Assembly (NCBI GenBank): GCA_035532735.1
Contig: DATKQM010000068.1
Location: forward strand, 1 to 64,000
DNA length: 64,000 nt
Source: Chersky-840 sp035532735
GTDB lineage: Bacteria > Actinomycetota > Acidimicrobiia > Acidimicrobiales > UBA8190
Direction of reading: 5' to 3'
The notes beneath the pieces are model-generated. The model saw only the letters and a program-made list of their open reading frames with translations. It did no database searches and was not told where the DNA came from. Made by a program: the position numbers and the translations under genes. This document shows positions 32,685 through 42,329 of this stretch, one piece after another (position 1 is the stretch's first letter; each line of letters begins with the position of its first letter).

Positions 32685-34519
32685 GCGCGCCCCGCCAGTT
32701 GGCCCGGTACCCCGCGCCCCGTGCCACGGTCGACCCCGACACGACCAAGACCTGGTTGCGGCGAGCCATGCCCATCCTGCGCGCCCACCGGGGGATCTTC
32801 ATCACGGCCTTGGTGCTGTCCTTCGTCGGCCTGGTGCTCCAGCTGCAGATCCCCGACCTCTTAAATCACGCCTTCGACAACGCTGTGCTCCGCCACACCG
32901 TCCCGCTGCACTTCTACGTGTGGTGGATCCTCGGCCTCGGGCTGGCGGGGGGGCTCTCGGGGTACGTGTCGCGGCTGTTTCTCTTCCAGAGTGCGTACGA
33001 GATCGAATACGACCTCCGGACCATGATCTACGAGCACCTGACGCGGATGTCGTTCCCGTTCTACGACCGCGTCCAGTCCGGTCAGCTCATATCTCGCGCC
33101 AATTCGGACATCCGGTCGGTACAGATGTACATGACCTTCGCGCCGATGATCCTGGTCCAGTGCAGCAGCGCGCTGGTCGCCTTCGGCTTCATGCTCTCGA
33201 TCGACGTTCCCCTCGCCTTCGTGGCCATGATCACCATGCCCTTCGTGTTCCTCGTCGGCCACCGCATGCGCAAGGGGATGTTCCCCGTGTCGTGGCTCAT
33301 CCAGGCCCGGCTGGCCGATGTGGCCACCATCGTCGACGAGAACGTGAACGGGGTCCGGGTGGTCCGATCGTTCGCCCAGGAGAAAGAGCAACTCCGCACC
33401 CTGGCCAAGGCGGCCGACAAGGTCCAGTGGGGCTACGTCAAAGACGCCGATCTGCGCGCCCGGTGGACTCCGGCGGTCCAGAACCTGCCCCAGGTGGGCC
33501 TGGCTCTGGTCCTCGCCTTCGGCGGTTACATGGTCATCCACAGGACCCTGGGCCTCGGTGCGATCCTGGCTTTCAACTCCTATCTGCTCATGCTCCAGGC
33601 GCCGTTCATGATGCTGGGCATGATCATCATGATGGGCCAGCGCGCCGCGGCGTCGGCCGAGCGCATCTACGAGATCCTCGACGAGGACCCCACCATCGTC
33701 GACCGGCCCGGTGCGGTCGACCTCGTCGACTGCACCGGCGACGTCCGATTCGACAAGGTGGGGTTCTCGTACGGGCCGGAGCTCCCCATGGTGCTCACCG
33801 ACCTCGACCTCCACCTGCGCCCGGGCGAAACCGTGGCCCTGGTGGGCCGGACGGGCTCGGGCAAGTCCACCGTGGCCAGGCTGATCCCCCGCTTCTACGA
33901 CGTCACGCAAGGCACGTTCTCCGTCGATGGCCACGACGTCCGGGACCTCACCATCGAGAGCCTGCGGGCGAACGTCGGCGTGGTCCTCGACGATGCCTTT
34001 CTCTTCTCCGTCTCGATCAGGGACAACATCGCCTACGGACGCCCCGACGCGGAGATCGCCGATGTCGAAGAGGCGGCGCGCGCCGCGGGGGCGCACGGCT
34101 TCATCGAGGAGCTGCCCGAGGGGTACGACACGGTGGTGGGTGAGCGCGGCTACACCTTGTCCGGAGGCCAGCGCCAGCGCATCACCATCGCCAGGACCCT
34201 GCTCGTGAACCCCCCCATCCTGGTCCTCGACGACGCCACCAGCGCCATCGACGTGCAGGTGGAACAGCAGATTCACGACGCCCTGCGCGTGCTCATGGAG
34301 GGCCGCACCACGCTTATCGTGGCGCACCGGCTGTCGACGATCAGCCTGGCCGATCGCGTCGTCTTATTGGAGGACGGCCGCATCATCGCCGACGGGACGC
34401 ACGCCGAATTGCTCGAGACCACTCCCCAGTACGCGGAGGTCCTGGCCCAGGTCGACCCCGACGCCGAGGTGGTGCTGGGTTCGGCCAACGGGAGCACCGC
34501 CGGACCCGGGGGGCACTGA
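32681..34519 (+). CDS. Heterodimeric ABC exporter subunit with degenerate ATP site
   Basis: This 612-residue half-transporter has six membrane helices (about 35-320) and one ATPase domain (about 355-590). Walker A is GRTGSGKST and the signature LSGGQRQRITIARTL is canonical. The residue after the Walker B Asp is Asp instead of the catalytic Glu (LVLDDATSAID), and the Q-loop Gln is replaced (VVLDDAFLFS). The chain therefore contributes a degenerate ATP site and supplies a good signature to its partner, the pattern of TM287/288- and BmrCD-type exporters. The ATG overlaps the MarR stop, and its own TGA overlaps the ATG of the partner subunit. The substrate is probably drugs or lipids. Confidence 0.92.
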   Translation: MSAPRQLARYPAPRATVDPDTTKTWLRRAMPILRAHRGIFITALVLSFVGLVLQLQIPDLLNHAFDNAVLRHTVPLHFYVWWILGLGLAGGLSGYVSRLFLFQSAYEIEYDLRTMIYEHLTRMSFPFYDRVQSGQLISRANSDIRSVQMYMTFAPMILVQCSSALVAFGFMLSIDVPLAFVAMITMPFVFLVGHRMRKGMFPVSWLIQARLADVATIVDENVNGVRVVRSFAQEKEQLRTLAKAADKVQWGYVKDADLRARWTPAVQNLPQVGLALVLAFGGYMVIHRTLGLGAILAFNSYLLMLQAPFMMLGMIIMMGQRAAASAERIYEILDEDPTIVDRPGAVDLVDCTGDVRFDKVGFSYGPELPMVLTDLDLHLRPGETVALVGRTGSGKSTVARLIPRFYDVTQGTFSVDGHDVRDLTIESLRANVGVVLDDAFLFSVSIRDNIAYGRPDAEIADVEEAARAAGAHGFIEELPEGYDTVVGERGYTLSGGQRQRITIARTLLVNPPILVLDDATSAIDVQVEQQIHDALRVLMEGRTTLIVAHRLSTISLADRVVLLEDGRIIADGTHAELLETTPQYAEVLAQVDPDAEVVLGSANGSTAGPGGH

Positions 34520-36468
34520 TGGGCTTCGGGGGATGGGGCGGTGGACCGATGTTCGGCGGTGGGGGACGTCCCGGCGCGCCCGCCGCGCCTGGTCTTCCCT
34601 TCGGAGGGATCCCTTCCGAGCTCCAAGACGGCGTCGACGCGCTGCTGGCCGAAGAGCCCGATCACGGCGAGCCCGTCGTCGCCTTCTCCCAACGCCAGAG
34701 CGCCAAAGAGCGCCGGCAGCTGAGCCTGCGGGGCCTGCTGCTCGAGTACCCCGACATGCTGGTGACCTCCACCATCCTCGTGATCGTCACGAGCGTGGCC
34801 CTCCAAGCCGGGCCCAAGCTGACCGAGCTAGCCGTGGACAAGGGCATGACCAAGGGTCACCGTCACTTGAGCATCGTGCTGATCATCGCCGCGATCTATC
34901 TCGCCTTCGTGGCCTTCACCTCGATCACCCAACGGGCCCTGGTGAAAGTCACCGGTCGGTTGGCGGCGGGCGTGATGAACGACCTCCGGGTCAAGGTCTT
35001 CTCCCATCTCCAGCGACTGTCCCTTGACTTCTTCACCGCCGAGAAGGCGGGCGTGGTCATGACCAGGATGACCAGCGACATCGAGAACCTCCAGCAGCTG
35101 CTCCAAGACGGCCTGGCCCAGTTCGCCATCCAGGGCCTCACCATGATCGTGATCACGGTCATCCTCTTCACAACCAACGTGACCCTCGCCTTCATCACGG
35201 TGCTCCTGGTCGTCCCCGCACTCGTCGTGATGTCGCTGTGGTTCCGGGTTGCGTCGGAGCGGGGATATGACCAGGTGCGCGACGGGATCGCCAACGTCAT
35301 GGCGGATCTCTCCGAGAGCCTGCACGGCGTGCGGGTCGTCACGGCCCACAACCGCCAGCGGTACAACATCTTCCATCATCGCAACGTCGTGGGTGAATAC
35401 CGTGATGCCAACATCTTCACCGCCCAGATCAACGCCGTTTACGGTCCGGGCACCCAACTGGTGGGATGGCTCGGACAGGCCGCGCTGCTCGGGATCGGGG
35501 GCGTGATGGTGGTCCACCATTCCCTGTCCCCCGGTGCGCTCATCGCCTTCTTCTTGTACTTGAACCGGTTCTTCCAACCCATCCAGCTTCTCGTCCAGCA
35601 GTACAACAGCTTCCAACAGGGCCAGGCCTCGGTCTTCAAGCTCCGCACCCTGCTCTCGTCGGAGCCCACCGTTACCGAAGCACCAGACGCCGTGGAGCTC
35701 CCGCCCATCGAAGGAGAGATCGTCTTCGACAACGTGACCTTCGGCTACGACCCCGGCGTGCCGGTGCTGCGTGACGTCAACCTCCGCATCGCTCCGGGCG
35801 AGACAGTGGCGTTCGTGGGCCCCACCGGGGCGGGCAAGTCCACCCTGGCCAAGCTCATCACCCGCTTCTACGACCCCACGGCTGGCCACGTCCGCATCGA
35901 CGGCCACGACATCGAAGGCGTGACCCTCGACTCGCTGCGTCGCCAGCTCGGCGTGGTACCCCAGGAGCCCTTCCTCTTCGCCGGCACCATCCGCGACAAC
36001 CTGGCCTTCGCCCGGCCTTCGGCATCCGACGCCGAGGTGGTCGAAGCGGTGCGGGCGGTGGGACTCAGCGAGTTGGTCGACCGGATGCCCGAGGGCGTCG
36101 ACACCGTCGTCCACGAGCGGGGCCAATCCCTGTCGTCGGGCGAGCGCCAGCTCATTGCATTAGGCCGGGCCTTCTTGGCCCATCCCCGCGTCCTCGTGCT
36201 CGACGAAGCCACCTCCAACCTCGACCTCCAGTCCGAGACCCGGATCGAGGCGGCTCTCGACGTGCTCCTCGAGGCCCGCACGGCGGTGCTCATCGCGCAT
36301 CGCCTCTCCACCGCCATGAAGGCCGACCGGATCGTGGTCGTCGACAACGGCCGCATCGTCGAAGCAGGGCCGCATGCCGAGCTCGTAGGCCGCCAGGGCC
36401 GCTACGCCGAGATGTACGCGGCGTGGGTGAACCAGTCCGAACACAGCGCCGAGCCCGCCGCCTCGTAG
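34519..36468 (+). CDS. Heterodimeric ABC exporter subunit with consensus ATP site
   Basis: This 649-residue half-transporter has an N-terminal Gly-rich cytoplasmic extension of about 70 residues, six membrane helices (about 85-350) and an ATPase domain (about 385-630). Walker A (GPTGAGKST), Q-loop (VVPQEPFLFAG), Walker B with catalytic Glu (VLVLDEATSNLD) and the H-loop His (IAHRLST) are intact. Its own signature is the altered LSSGERQ. Paired with the previous subunit, its Walker motifs face the canonical LSGGQ to make the one active site, while its LSSGE faces the degenerate site. The complementary defects argue for an obligate heterodimer. Confidence 0.92.
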   Translation: MGFGGWGGGPMFGGGGRPGAPAAPGLPFGGIPSELQDGVDALLAEEPDHGEPVVAFSQRQSAKERRQLSLRGLLLEYPDMLVTSTILVIVTSVALQAGPKLTELAVDKGMTKGHRHLSIVLIIAAIYLAFVAFTSITQRALVKVTGRLAAGVMNDLRVKVFSHLQRLSLDFFTAEKAGVVMTRMTSDIENLQQLLQDGLAQFAIQGLTMIVITVILFTTNVTLAFITVLLVVPALVVMSLWFRVASERGYDQVRDGIANVMADLSESLHGVRVVTAHNRQRYNIFHHRNVVGEYRDANIFTAQINAVYGPGTQLVGWLGQAALLGIGGVMVVHHSLSPGALIAFFLYLNRFFQPIQLLVQQYNSFQQGQASVFKLRTLLSSEPTVTEAPDAVELPPIEGEIVFDNVTFGYDPGVPVLRDVNLRIAPGETVAFVGPTGAGKSTLAKLITRFYDPTAGHVRIDGHDIEGVTLDSLRRQLGVVPQEPFLFAGTIRDNLAFARPSASDAEVVEAVRAVGLSELVDRMPEGVDTVVHERGQSLSSGERQLIALGRAFLAHPRVLVLDEATSNLDLQSETRIEAALDVLLEARTAVLIAHRLSTAMKADRIVVVDNGRIVEAGPHAELVGRQGRYAEMYAAWVNQSEHSAEPAAS

Positions 36469-36508
36469 CACCGGCTCCGTGGAACCGGCGCGGCTGGCGT
36501 CGTGCGGT

Positions 36509-36982
36509 TCAGCTGGCGCGGTGTTGGCCGAAGGTGTGATCCACGAGCTTGGTGCAAGCATTGGGAAGAGCCGATTCGATCTTGGCTCCCTGGGCCTGGG
36601 TCAGCTTGTGGCTGTCCACCGCTCGGCCGACTTGGGTGTCACCGGCGTGGACGAGGGCGGTGACCACGTTTTGAACGTCGACGTTTTGAGACGACGCCAC
36701 CTCGGCGATCGACTGCCCCGAGCGCAGCGCTCTCACGAGAGCCTTCGGCGAGATCCTGATCGTCGTGGCGCTGATCTGGACGGTCTCACGAGCGACGGCC
36801 TTCCGGTGCTCTCGCAGCCATGCCCGCAACGGATGGGGCCCGGTTGACGGCGAGGCGGGAGCAGTAGCCACCGATGGCGGAGTGGCAGCTCCGGCCGGCG
36901 AGGCCAGCCCCGCACTGAGGCCTACACCGGCCAATCCTGAGAGAGCAAGGCCGACGGTGGCGGTGGCGAACATCTTCTTCAT
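36509..36982 (-). CDS. Secreted small helical protein
   Basis: This 157-residue protein has a signal sequence (MKKMFATATVGLALSGLAGVGLSAGLASPAGA) and AGGAG as ribosome site before the ATG at 36982. After a Pro/Ser linker, the helical C-terminal domain carries RSGQSIAEVASSQNVDVQNVVTAL, then a stretch ending LTQAQGAKIESAL. That pattern is typical of exported actinobacterial proteins with paired helix-turn-helix-like motifs. These are of unknown function, often annotated only as hypothetical. It converges on the exporter operon, 41 bases away. Confidence 0.65.
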   Translation of the reverse strand: MKKMFATATVGLALSGLAGVGLSAGLASPAGAATPPSVATAPASPSTGPHPLRAWLREHRKAVARETVQISATTIRISPKALVRALRSGQSIAEVASSQNVDVQNVVTALVHAGDTQVGRAVDSHKLTQAQGAKIESALPNACTKLVDHTFGQHRAS

Positions 36983-37130
36983 GGGAGCTCCTACGCGAGA
37001 TGGATAGTGACAAGGAGCAGTGTGGGGCCGCACTGTGAGGATTCCGTGAGCGAAGATCGCTGTTTCGATCAGGGTTGGGCCGGTCGAGCCGAGGCGTTCT
37101 CAGCGCTCGACGCGTCATAGGATCGAGGGG

Positions 37131-37739
37131 GTGAGACGCATCCCGTGGTGGGCTCTTGCGTCTGCGGGCGCCGCACCCGTGCTGCTCATCGGTGGCTTCG
37201 CGCTGGCCGAGGCTCGACAACCGTCGAGCTACGACCCGATACGCGACACCATCAGCGCCCTGGCCGCGCTCGGGGCAACCGATCGCTGGATCATGACCTC
37301 CGCGCTGACCGGGTTGGGCGCCTGCCATGTGATCACCGCGGCGGGCCTCCGCCCGATGCAGAATCAGGCCCGGGTTGTCCTTGCGGCGGGAGGCGTCGCC
37401 ACCGTGCTCGTCGCCACGTTTCCCCAGCCGACCCGTGGCAACTCCGTAGCCCACACCGTGGCCGCCACCGTGGCGTTCATCGCCCTCGGGGTTTGGCCGG
37501 CACTGAGCGCGACCCGGACAGGTGGCGGCCCCCTCTTGCGCGGTTGGGTTCCGATCGGAGCGTCGGTGGCGCTCCTCGGTCTTGTGGTGTGGTTCGCGGC
37601 CGAGCTCGACGGCGGCCAGCGTGGACTAGCTGAGCGCGCCGCCGCCAGCGCGCAGGCCCTGTGGCCATTGGCGGTCGTCGTCACGACCCACCGTGCGCTC
37701 GAACGCCGTGAGTCGGGGGAGAGCCCCGGTTCCCTGTAG
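37131..37739 (+). CDS. DUF998-family membrane protein
   Basis: This 202-residue protein with six predicted helices matches the DUF998 pattern: an N-terminal helix followed by SSYDPIRDTISALAALGATDRWIM, then alternating helices and short loops. The GTG at 37131 is preceded by a GGGGG run. Members are integral membrane proteins without a known reaction. The gene is divergent from the secreted small protein at 36509-36982, and converges on the MFS gene, 28 bases away. Confidence 0.75.
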   Translation: MRRIPWWALASAGAAPVLLIGGFALAEARQPSSYDPIRDTISALAALGATDRWIMTSALTGLGACHVITAAGLRPMQNQARVVLAAGGVATVLVATFPQPTRGNSVAHTVAATVAFIALGVWPALSATRTGGGPLLRGWVPIGASVALLGLVVWFAAELDGGQRGLAERAAASAQALWPLAVVVTTHRALERRESGESPGSL

Positions 37740-37766
37740 GAATCTGGGTCGATGTAGGAATCTGGG
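37735..37766. repeat. 14-base direct repeat between convergent genes
   Basis: TGTAGGAATCTGGG occurs at 37735-37748 and 37753-37766, 18 bases apart. It spans the stop codon of the DUF998 gene and the gap before the end of the MFS gene. No function is evident. Confidence 0.8.
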
Positions 37767-37767
37767 C

Positions 37768-39798
37768 TCAGGCGCGGAGCGGACTTGGAGCGCTCCCGGT
37801 GGCATCGGCGAGCAGCTTCTCGTCGTCGGCCAGCAATTCGTGAGCCAAGCGGCGGACCATGACACCAATCTCGGGGTGGTCCTCGGGATCCCAGCCCTCG
37901 AGGAGCTCGGTCAACCCCGCCCGCCGAGCCACTTTGAGTCGGTCGATGGCGTCGTGGCCCAGCGCGGTGAGCGCGAACTCGCGGGGACCGGGGCCTGGCG
38001 CGGTTTCGACGAACCCCTTCTCCGCCAGCGAGTCGATGCCCGCCTCGATGCGCTCGGGGTCGACCTTCAGCCGCGAGGCCACGCTCTCGAGCGTGCAATC
38101 TGGCCGATCCGCGAAACGGTAGAGCAGCCAGCACGGTCGCGGTTCCAACTGCAGCCCGGCCGCGCCGCCAAAGTGGTGTAGAGCTCAGCGCGGTTCTCGC
38201 GCAGGGCGAATCGCTCCAATGACAGCTGGATTTCTTGGAGCGAGGTGCGCGACTCGTGCATTCCGAGCTCCTTGCCCGGATCGGCATTACGGACCGTCTT
38301 GCGCAACTCGATGTCGGGGAGCAGCCACGACAATGCGAATGCCACCACACAAATAGGGACCCCGATCAGGAACACGGTCTGGATGGTGTGGACTATGCCC
38401 GCCACCACGCCGGCATGCACAGCCGGTGGCAACCGACTGAGCGACGTCGGGTCGGCTCCACTGAGTGAACTGTTGAGTCCGGGTGGGATCGCCTTCAGGT
38501 GCAGCGCGTGCACGACGTTGGTGGCCAGGAGGTTGGCGAAGATGGCCCCGAACACCGCCGTGCCGAACGAACCGCCGATCATGCGAAAGAACGTCGCCCC
38601 TGAGGTGGCCGTACCCAGCTGCTCATAGGGCACGGCGTTCTGCACCGCTACCACCAGGACCTGCATGACCAGTCCCAATCCGACCCCGAACACGAATAGA
38701 AAGCCGGCTATGACCCAGGCTCCGGTGGTGAGGCCGATGCGCGACATCAACGACAGGCCGACGATCATGAGGAAGGTCCCCGCCACGGGGAAGACCTTGT
38801 AGCGGCCCCACCGACTGACCAATTGCCCCGCCCCCGTGGAGGCCAGGAGCAGTCCGCCCATCAACGGCAGGAGCCGCAGCCCCGACGCCGGAGGGCTGAG
38901 CCCCCGTGCGTCCTGGAAGAAGATCGGAAGGAATGTGAGCGCGCCGAACATGGCGAAGCCCATGACGAAACCGACGGCGCTCGCCGCCGAGAAAACACGG
39001 TTGGTGAACAGGGCGAGGGGGATCACCGGCTCGGCGGCGCGTCGCTCGACGCCGAGGAAGAGGACCGTCAGGATCACCCCCGCCACGGCCATGGCGATGA
39101 TCGGTGCCGAGCCCCACCGGTACGTGGTCCCACCCAGGCTGGTGAACAGCACCAATGCCGTGGTCGCCAAGGTGAGGAGAATGGTGCCCAGGTAGTCGAT
39201 GACGTGATGGAGCCGCTGGAGCTTTCCCGGGAGCTGCGCGGCGGTGACGAAGAGGGCGACGACTCCGATCGGGATGTTGATGTAGAAGACCCAGCGCCAC
39301 GACAGGTATTCGACGAAGAAGCCCCCGAGGAGCGGACCCAGGACCGTGGCAACTCCGAACACCGCCCCGAACAGGCCCATGTACCGGCCTCGTTCGCGCG
39401 GCGAGACGATGTCGCCCACGATGGCTTGGGCACCGATCATGAGCCCACCGCCTCCGAGGCCCTGGATGGCCCGGAACGCGATCAGCTCGATCATCGAGTG
39501 GCTGAACCCCGATAGCGCCGATCCCACCAGGAAGATGACGATGGCGCTCTGGAAGAACGTCTTGCGTCCGTACTGGTCGCCGAGCTTCCCCCATAACGGC
39601 GTCGACACGGGTGGACGCCAGCAGGTAGGCCGTCACGACCCAGGTGAGGTGCGACGCGCCGTGCAGGTCGCCGACGATCGTCGGCAGCGCCGTCGAGACA
39701 ATGGTCTGGTCGAGCGCGGCCAGGAACATGCCGAGGAGCAGCGCCCCGATGATGATGAGCACCCGGCGACGAGGCAGATCGAGGGCTGGTGCCGACAT
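37768..39798 (-). pseudogene. EmrB/QacA-type MFS exporter fused to a MarR-like domain, two frameshifts
   Basis: Joined across frames, this would be a drug exporter of the DHA2/EmrB class with a C-terminal MarR-like winged helix. The first frame from the ATG at 39798 carries FLAALDQTIVSTALPTIV and TWVVTAYLLAST. An extra G in the GGG at 39609-39611 breaks it before VSTPLWGKLGDQYGRKT. The second frame continues through all later helices to RAELYTTLAAR. A missing C near 38158-38163 moves into the third frame, AGLQLEPRPCWLLYRFADRP, and the winged helix. Two single-base indels in short G/C runs could be sequence error; the reading is otherwise intact. Drug export with a built-in MarR domain is known in actinobacteria. 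Confidence 0.8.
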
Positions 39799-39991
39799 CA
39801 CGGAGCTCGGCGCTGCTTCGGTCTGGTCGTCGGGTATCAACCCACGACAGGGCCCGGCGGCACCGACTCCTCCTCTTTCAACAAACCGAGACTTTCTCCC
39901 GTCTGACCTGGGGCTGGGGGAACGCTCCGTGGCTATACGGTGTCGGGCCAAGGGGCCGGTACCGAACAGACGAACAATCCCAGGAGGCCAG

Positions 39992-41179
39992 ATGTCCAAG
40001 ATCGTGTGCGTGCTCTATCCCGATCCCATAGACGGGCAACCGACGCTCTATCCCCGCGACGACGTTCCGGTCCTCGACGGCTACCCCGGTGGCCAGTCCC
40101 TGCCGACGCCACAAGCCCTCGACTTCACCCCGGGCCAGCTCCTGGGCAGTGTGTCGGGAGAGCTCGGACTGCGCGCCTTTCTCGAACGCCTCGGCCACTC
40201 CCTCGTGGTCACAGCTGACAAGGACGGTCCGAGCTCTACCTTCGAGCGCGAATTGGTCGACGCCGAGATCGTCATCTCACAGCCCTTCTGGCCCGCCTAC
40301 CTCACCGCCGAGCGTGTGGCCAAAGCTCCGAACCTGAAGCTCGCCATCACCGCTGGCATCGGTTCGGACCACGTCAACCTCCAGGCCGCCATCGACAGTG
40401 GCATCACCGTCGCCGAGGTGACCTTCTGCAATAGCATCAGCGTCGCAGAACACGTCGTCATGATGATCCTCGCCCTCGTCCGCAACTACATCCCCTCCTA
40501 CCAGTGGGTGGTCCAGGGGGGCTGGAACATCGCCGACTGCGTCTCTCGTGCCTATGACGTCGAGGGGATGACCGTCGGCACCGTCGGCGCGGGGCGGATC
40601 GGGTCAGCCGTGCTTCGACGACTGAAGCCCTTCGACGTCAGGCTCCACTACACCGATCGCCATCGACTCCCCCACGACGTGGAGAGCGAGCTCGGTCTCA
40701 CCTACCACGACTCGGTCGAGTCCTTAGTGGCGGTCTGTGACGTGATCACCATCAATGCTCCCCTGCACCCCGAGACCGAGGGGATGTTCGACGACACCCT
40801 CATCAGCTCGATGAAACGCGGGTCGTACCTCGTGAACACGGCCCGGGGCAAGATCTGTGACCGCGACGCCATCGTCGCCGCCCTCGAGAGCGGACAGCTC
40901 GCCGGCTACGCCGGTGACGTCTGGTTCCCCCAGCCGGCGCCGTCGGACCACCCGTGGCGGTTGATGCCCCATCACGGCATGACACCGCATGTGTCGGGCA
41001 CGACCCTCTCAGCCCAGGCGCGCTACGCGGCCGGTGTGCGCGAGATCCTGGAGTGCTGGTTCGAGCACCGCCCCATCCGCGACGAGTACCTCATCGTCGA
41101 CGGGGGCCGCCTGGCCGGCACCGGGGCACACTCCTACAGCGCCGGCGATGCGACCCGAGGTTCCGAGCCCGGGTCGTGA
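39992..41179 (+). CDS. fdh: NAD-dependent formate dehydrogenase
   Basis: This 395-residue D-2-hydroxyacid-dehydrogenase-fold enzyme oxidises formate to CO2 with NAD+. Motifs match bacterial NAD-FDH over its length: CNSISVAEHV with Asn147, GAGRIG at the cofactor fold, TARGKI with Arg285, and AGDVWFPQPAP with Gln314. MTPHVSGT contains His333. All catalytic residues are one position after their equivalents in the Pseudomonas sp. 101 enzyme. Asp222 after the second strand favours NAD+ over NADP+. CAGGAGG precedes the ATG at 39992. The gene is divergent from the frameshifted MFS exporter. It can supply NADH or detoxify formate, including as the last step of C1 or formaldehyde oxidation. Confidence 0.94.
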   Translation: MSKIVCVLYPDPIDGQPTLYPRDDVPVLDGYPGGQSLPTPQALDFTPGQLLGSVSGELGLRAFLERLGHSLVVTADKDGPSSTFERELVDAEIVISQPFWPAYLTAERVAKAPNLKLAITAGIGSDHVNLQAAIDSGITVAEVTFCNSISVAEHVVMMILALVRNYIPSYQWVVQGGWNIADCVSRAYDVEGMTVGTVGAGRIGSAVLRRLKPFDVRLHYTDRHRLPHDVESELGLTYHDSVESLVAVCDVITINAPLHPETEGMFDDTLISSMKRGSYLVNTARGKICDRDAIVAALESGQLAGYAGDVWFPQPAPSDHPWRLMPHHGMTPHVSGTTLSAQARYAAGVREILECWFEHRPIRDEYLIVDGGRLAGTGAHSYSAGDATRGSEPGS

Positions 41180-41232
41180 CCCACCCGGTCCGGCCCGCAC
41201 GGCGCGACCATGGCGGTCAGCTCAGGACGTGA

Positions 41233-42105
41233 TCACGGACCGAGTCGGGCCAGGGCGGGGACGACGAGCTCTCCGACCTCGGTGACGAAGGCAACGGGGT
41301 CGCCGACCGGCATGATCTCGACGGCATCGACGCCCAGCGCGGCGTACTGGGCCATGAGGGCGACAAACCCGTCGACGTCGTCGAGCGGATTGCTCAGAGC
41401 AAGAATTGTCCTGTCGATCGTCGCCGGGTCACGCCCCTCGGCGTCGCAGTGGCAGTCGAGGATCTCGAGCTTGCGGGCGATCTCATCGGGGGAGATGGCG
41501 AACAGGTTGCAGGCATCGGCGTAGCGGGCCACGAGCCGAAGGGTCTTGCGCTCGCCGCTGCCGCCGATGAGCACGCGCGGGCGCGGCGAGCTGATCGGTG
41601 GCGGTGAGCAGATCGTCTCGGCGAGTTGGTAGTGCCGACCTTCGAAGGGGCCCACCTCGTCGCTCCACATCTGGAGACAGATCTGCAGGGTCTCCTCGAG
41701 ACGCTCGAAACGCTCCGACAGGGGCGGGAACGGCACACCGAGACCCCGGTGCTCGCGTTCATACCACGCCGCCCCGATGCCGAGCTGTGCACGACCTCCC
41801 GACAACACGTCGAGCGTGGTGACGATCTTCGCCAGCAGACCCGGGTGTCGATACGTGACCCCGGTGACCAACAGGCCGAGCGTCATGGTGCTCGTCTGAC
41901 CGGCCAGGAACCCCAAAGAGGTGTAGCCCTCGAGCATCGGGTCCTCGGAGGTGGCCATCATCTCCATCTGGAACCAGTGGTCCATGAGGGTGAACACCGA
42001 CACCCCGCTCTCCTCGGCGATGCGGGCGGAGGTCGCCAGCGTCGGCCCGAGGGTCTCGGGGGCGCCGGGCAGGGTGAAATTGGCGAAGTGGATGCCGGTA
42101 CGCAT
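41233..42105 (-). CDS. Luciferase-like (LLM) oxidoreductase, probably F420-dependent
   Basis: This 290-residue TIM-barrel protein matches the bacterial luciferase-like superfamily, F420-dependent branch: SARIAEESGVSVFTLMDHWF, then LGLLVTGVTYRHPGLLAKIVTTLDVLSGGRAQLGIGAAW and VLIGGSGERKTLRLVARYADACNLF. It uses reduced F420 (or FMN in some relatives) to reduce an unknown substrate. AAAGGAA precedes the ATG at 42105. It lies downstream of, and convergent with, the formate dehydrogenase, and divergent from an MFS exporter. An F420-reducing enzyme beside an NAD-linked formate dehydrogenase is not enough to prove a shared pathway. Confidence 0.88.
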   Translation of the reverse strand: MRTGIHFANFTLPGAPETLGPTLATSARIAEESGVSVFTLMDHWFQMEMMATSEDPMLEGYTSLGFLAGQTSTMTLGLLVTGVTYRHPGLLAKIVTTLDVLSGGRAQLGIGAAWYEREHRGLGVPFPPLSERFERLEETLQICLQMWSDEVGPFEGRHYQLAETICSPPPISSPRPRVLIGGSGERKTLRLVARYADACNLFAISPDEIARKLEILDCHCDAEGRDPATIDRTILALSNPLDDVDGFVALMAQYAALGVDAVEIMPVGDPVAFVTEVGELVVPALARLGP

Positions 42106-42260
42106 CGGTGTTCCTTTCAGGCGAGCGGTGGAAGCGTCCACCTTCGCACGACGCGGGGCCCCGCCGGCCTCGGCACCGGCCCCGTGACCGGCACCGGCCG
42201 AGTTGCACTGACACACCCGGGTTCTAGACACACCTTTGTCTCTCGACGCTTCCCTGATTC

Positions 42261-42305
42261 TTGACACATCCGTGACAAATTAAATACGATCCGACTTGGA
42301 TCGTA
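42261..42305 (+). promoter_or_regulatory. Promoter with TetR-type operator for the MFS-TetR operon
   Basis: TTGACA (42261-42266), an 18-base spacer and TACGAT (42285-42290) form a good promoter. A perfect inverted repeat overlaps the -10: arm TACGATCC (42285-42292), spacer GACTT, arm GGATCGTA (42298-42305). It precedes the exporter gene by 24 bases, and the TetR gene is the second in the operon, so autorepression is likely. Confidence 0.78.
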
Positions 42306-42329
42306 ATCTCTCTCGAAAGTGAGCGCGAC

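Noticed and set aside
36471..36488. Terminator-like inverted repeat between the exporter and the small secreted protein
   Set aside because: The arms (CCGGCTCC and GGAACCGG) have a mismatch and only a two-base loop, so a stable hairpin is doubtful.
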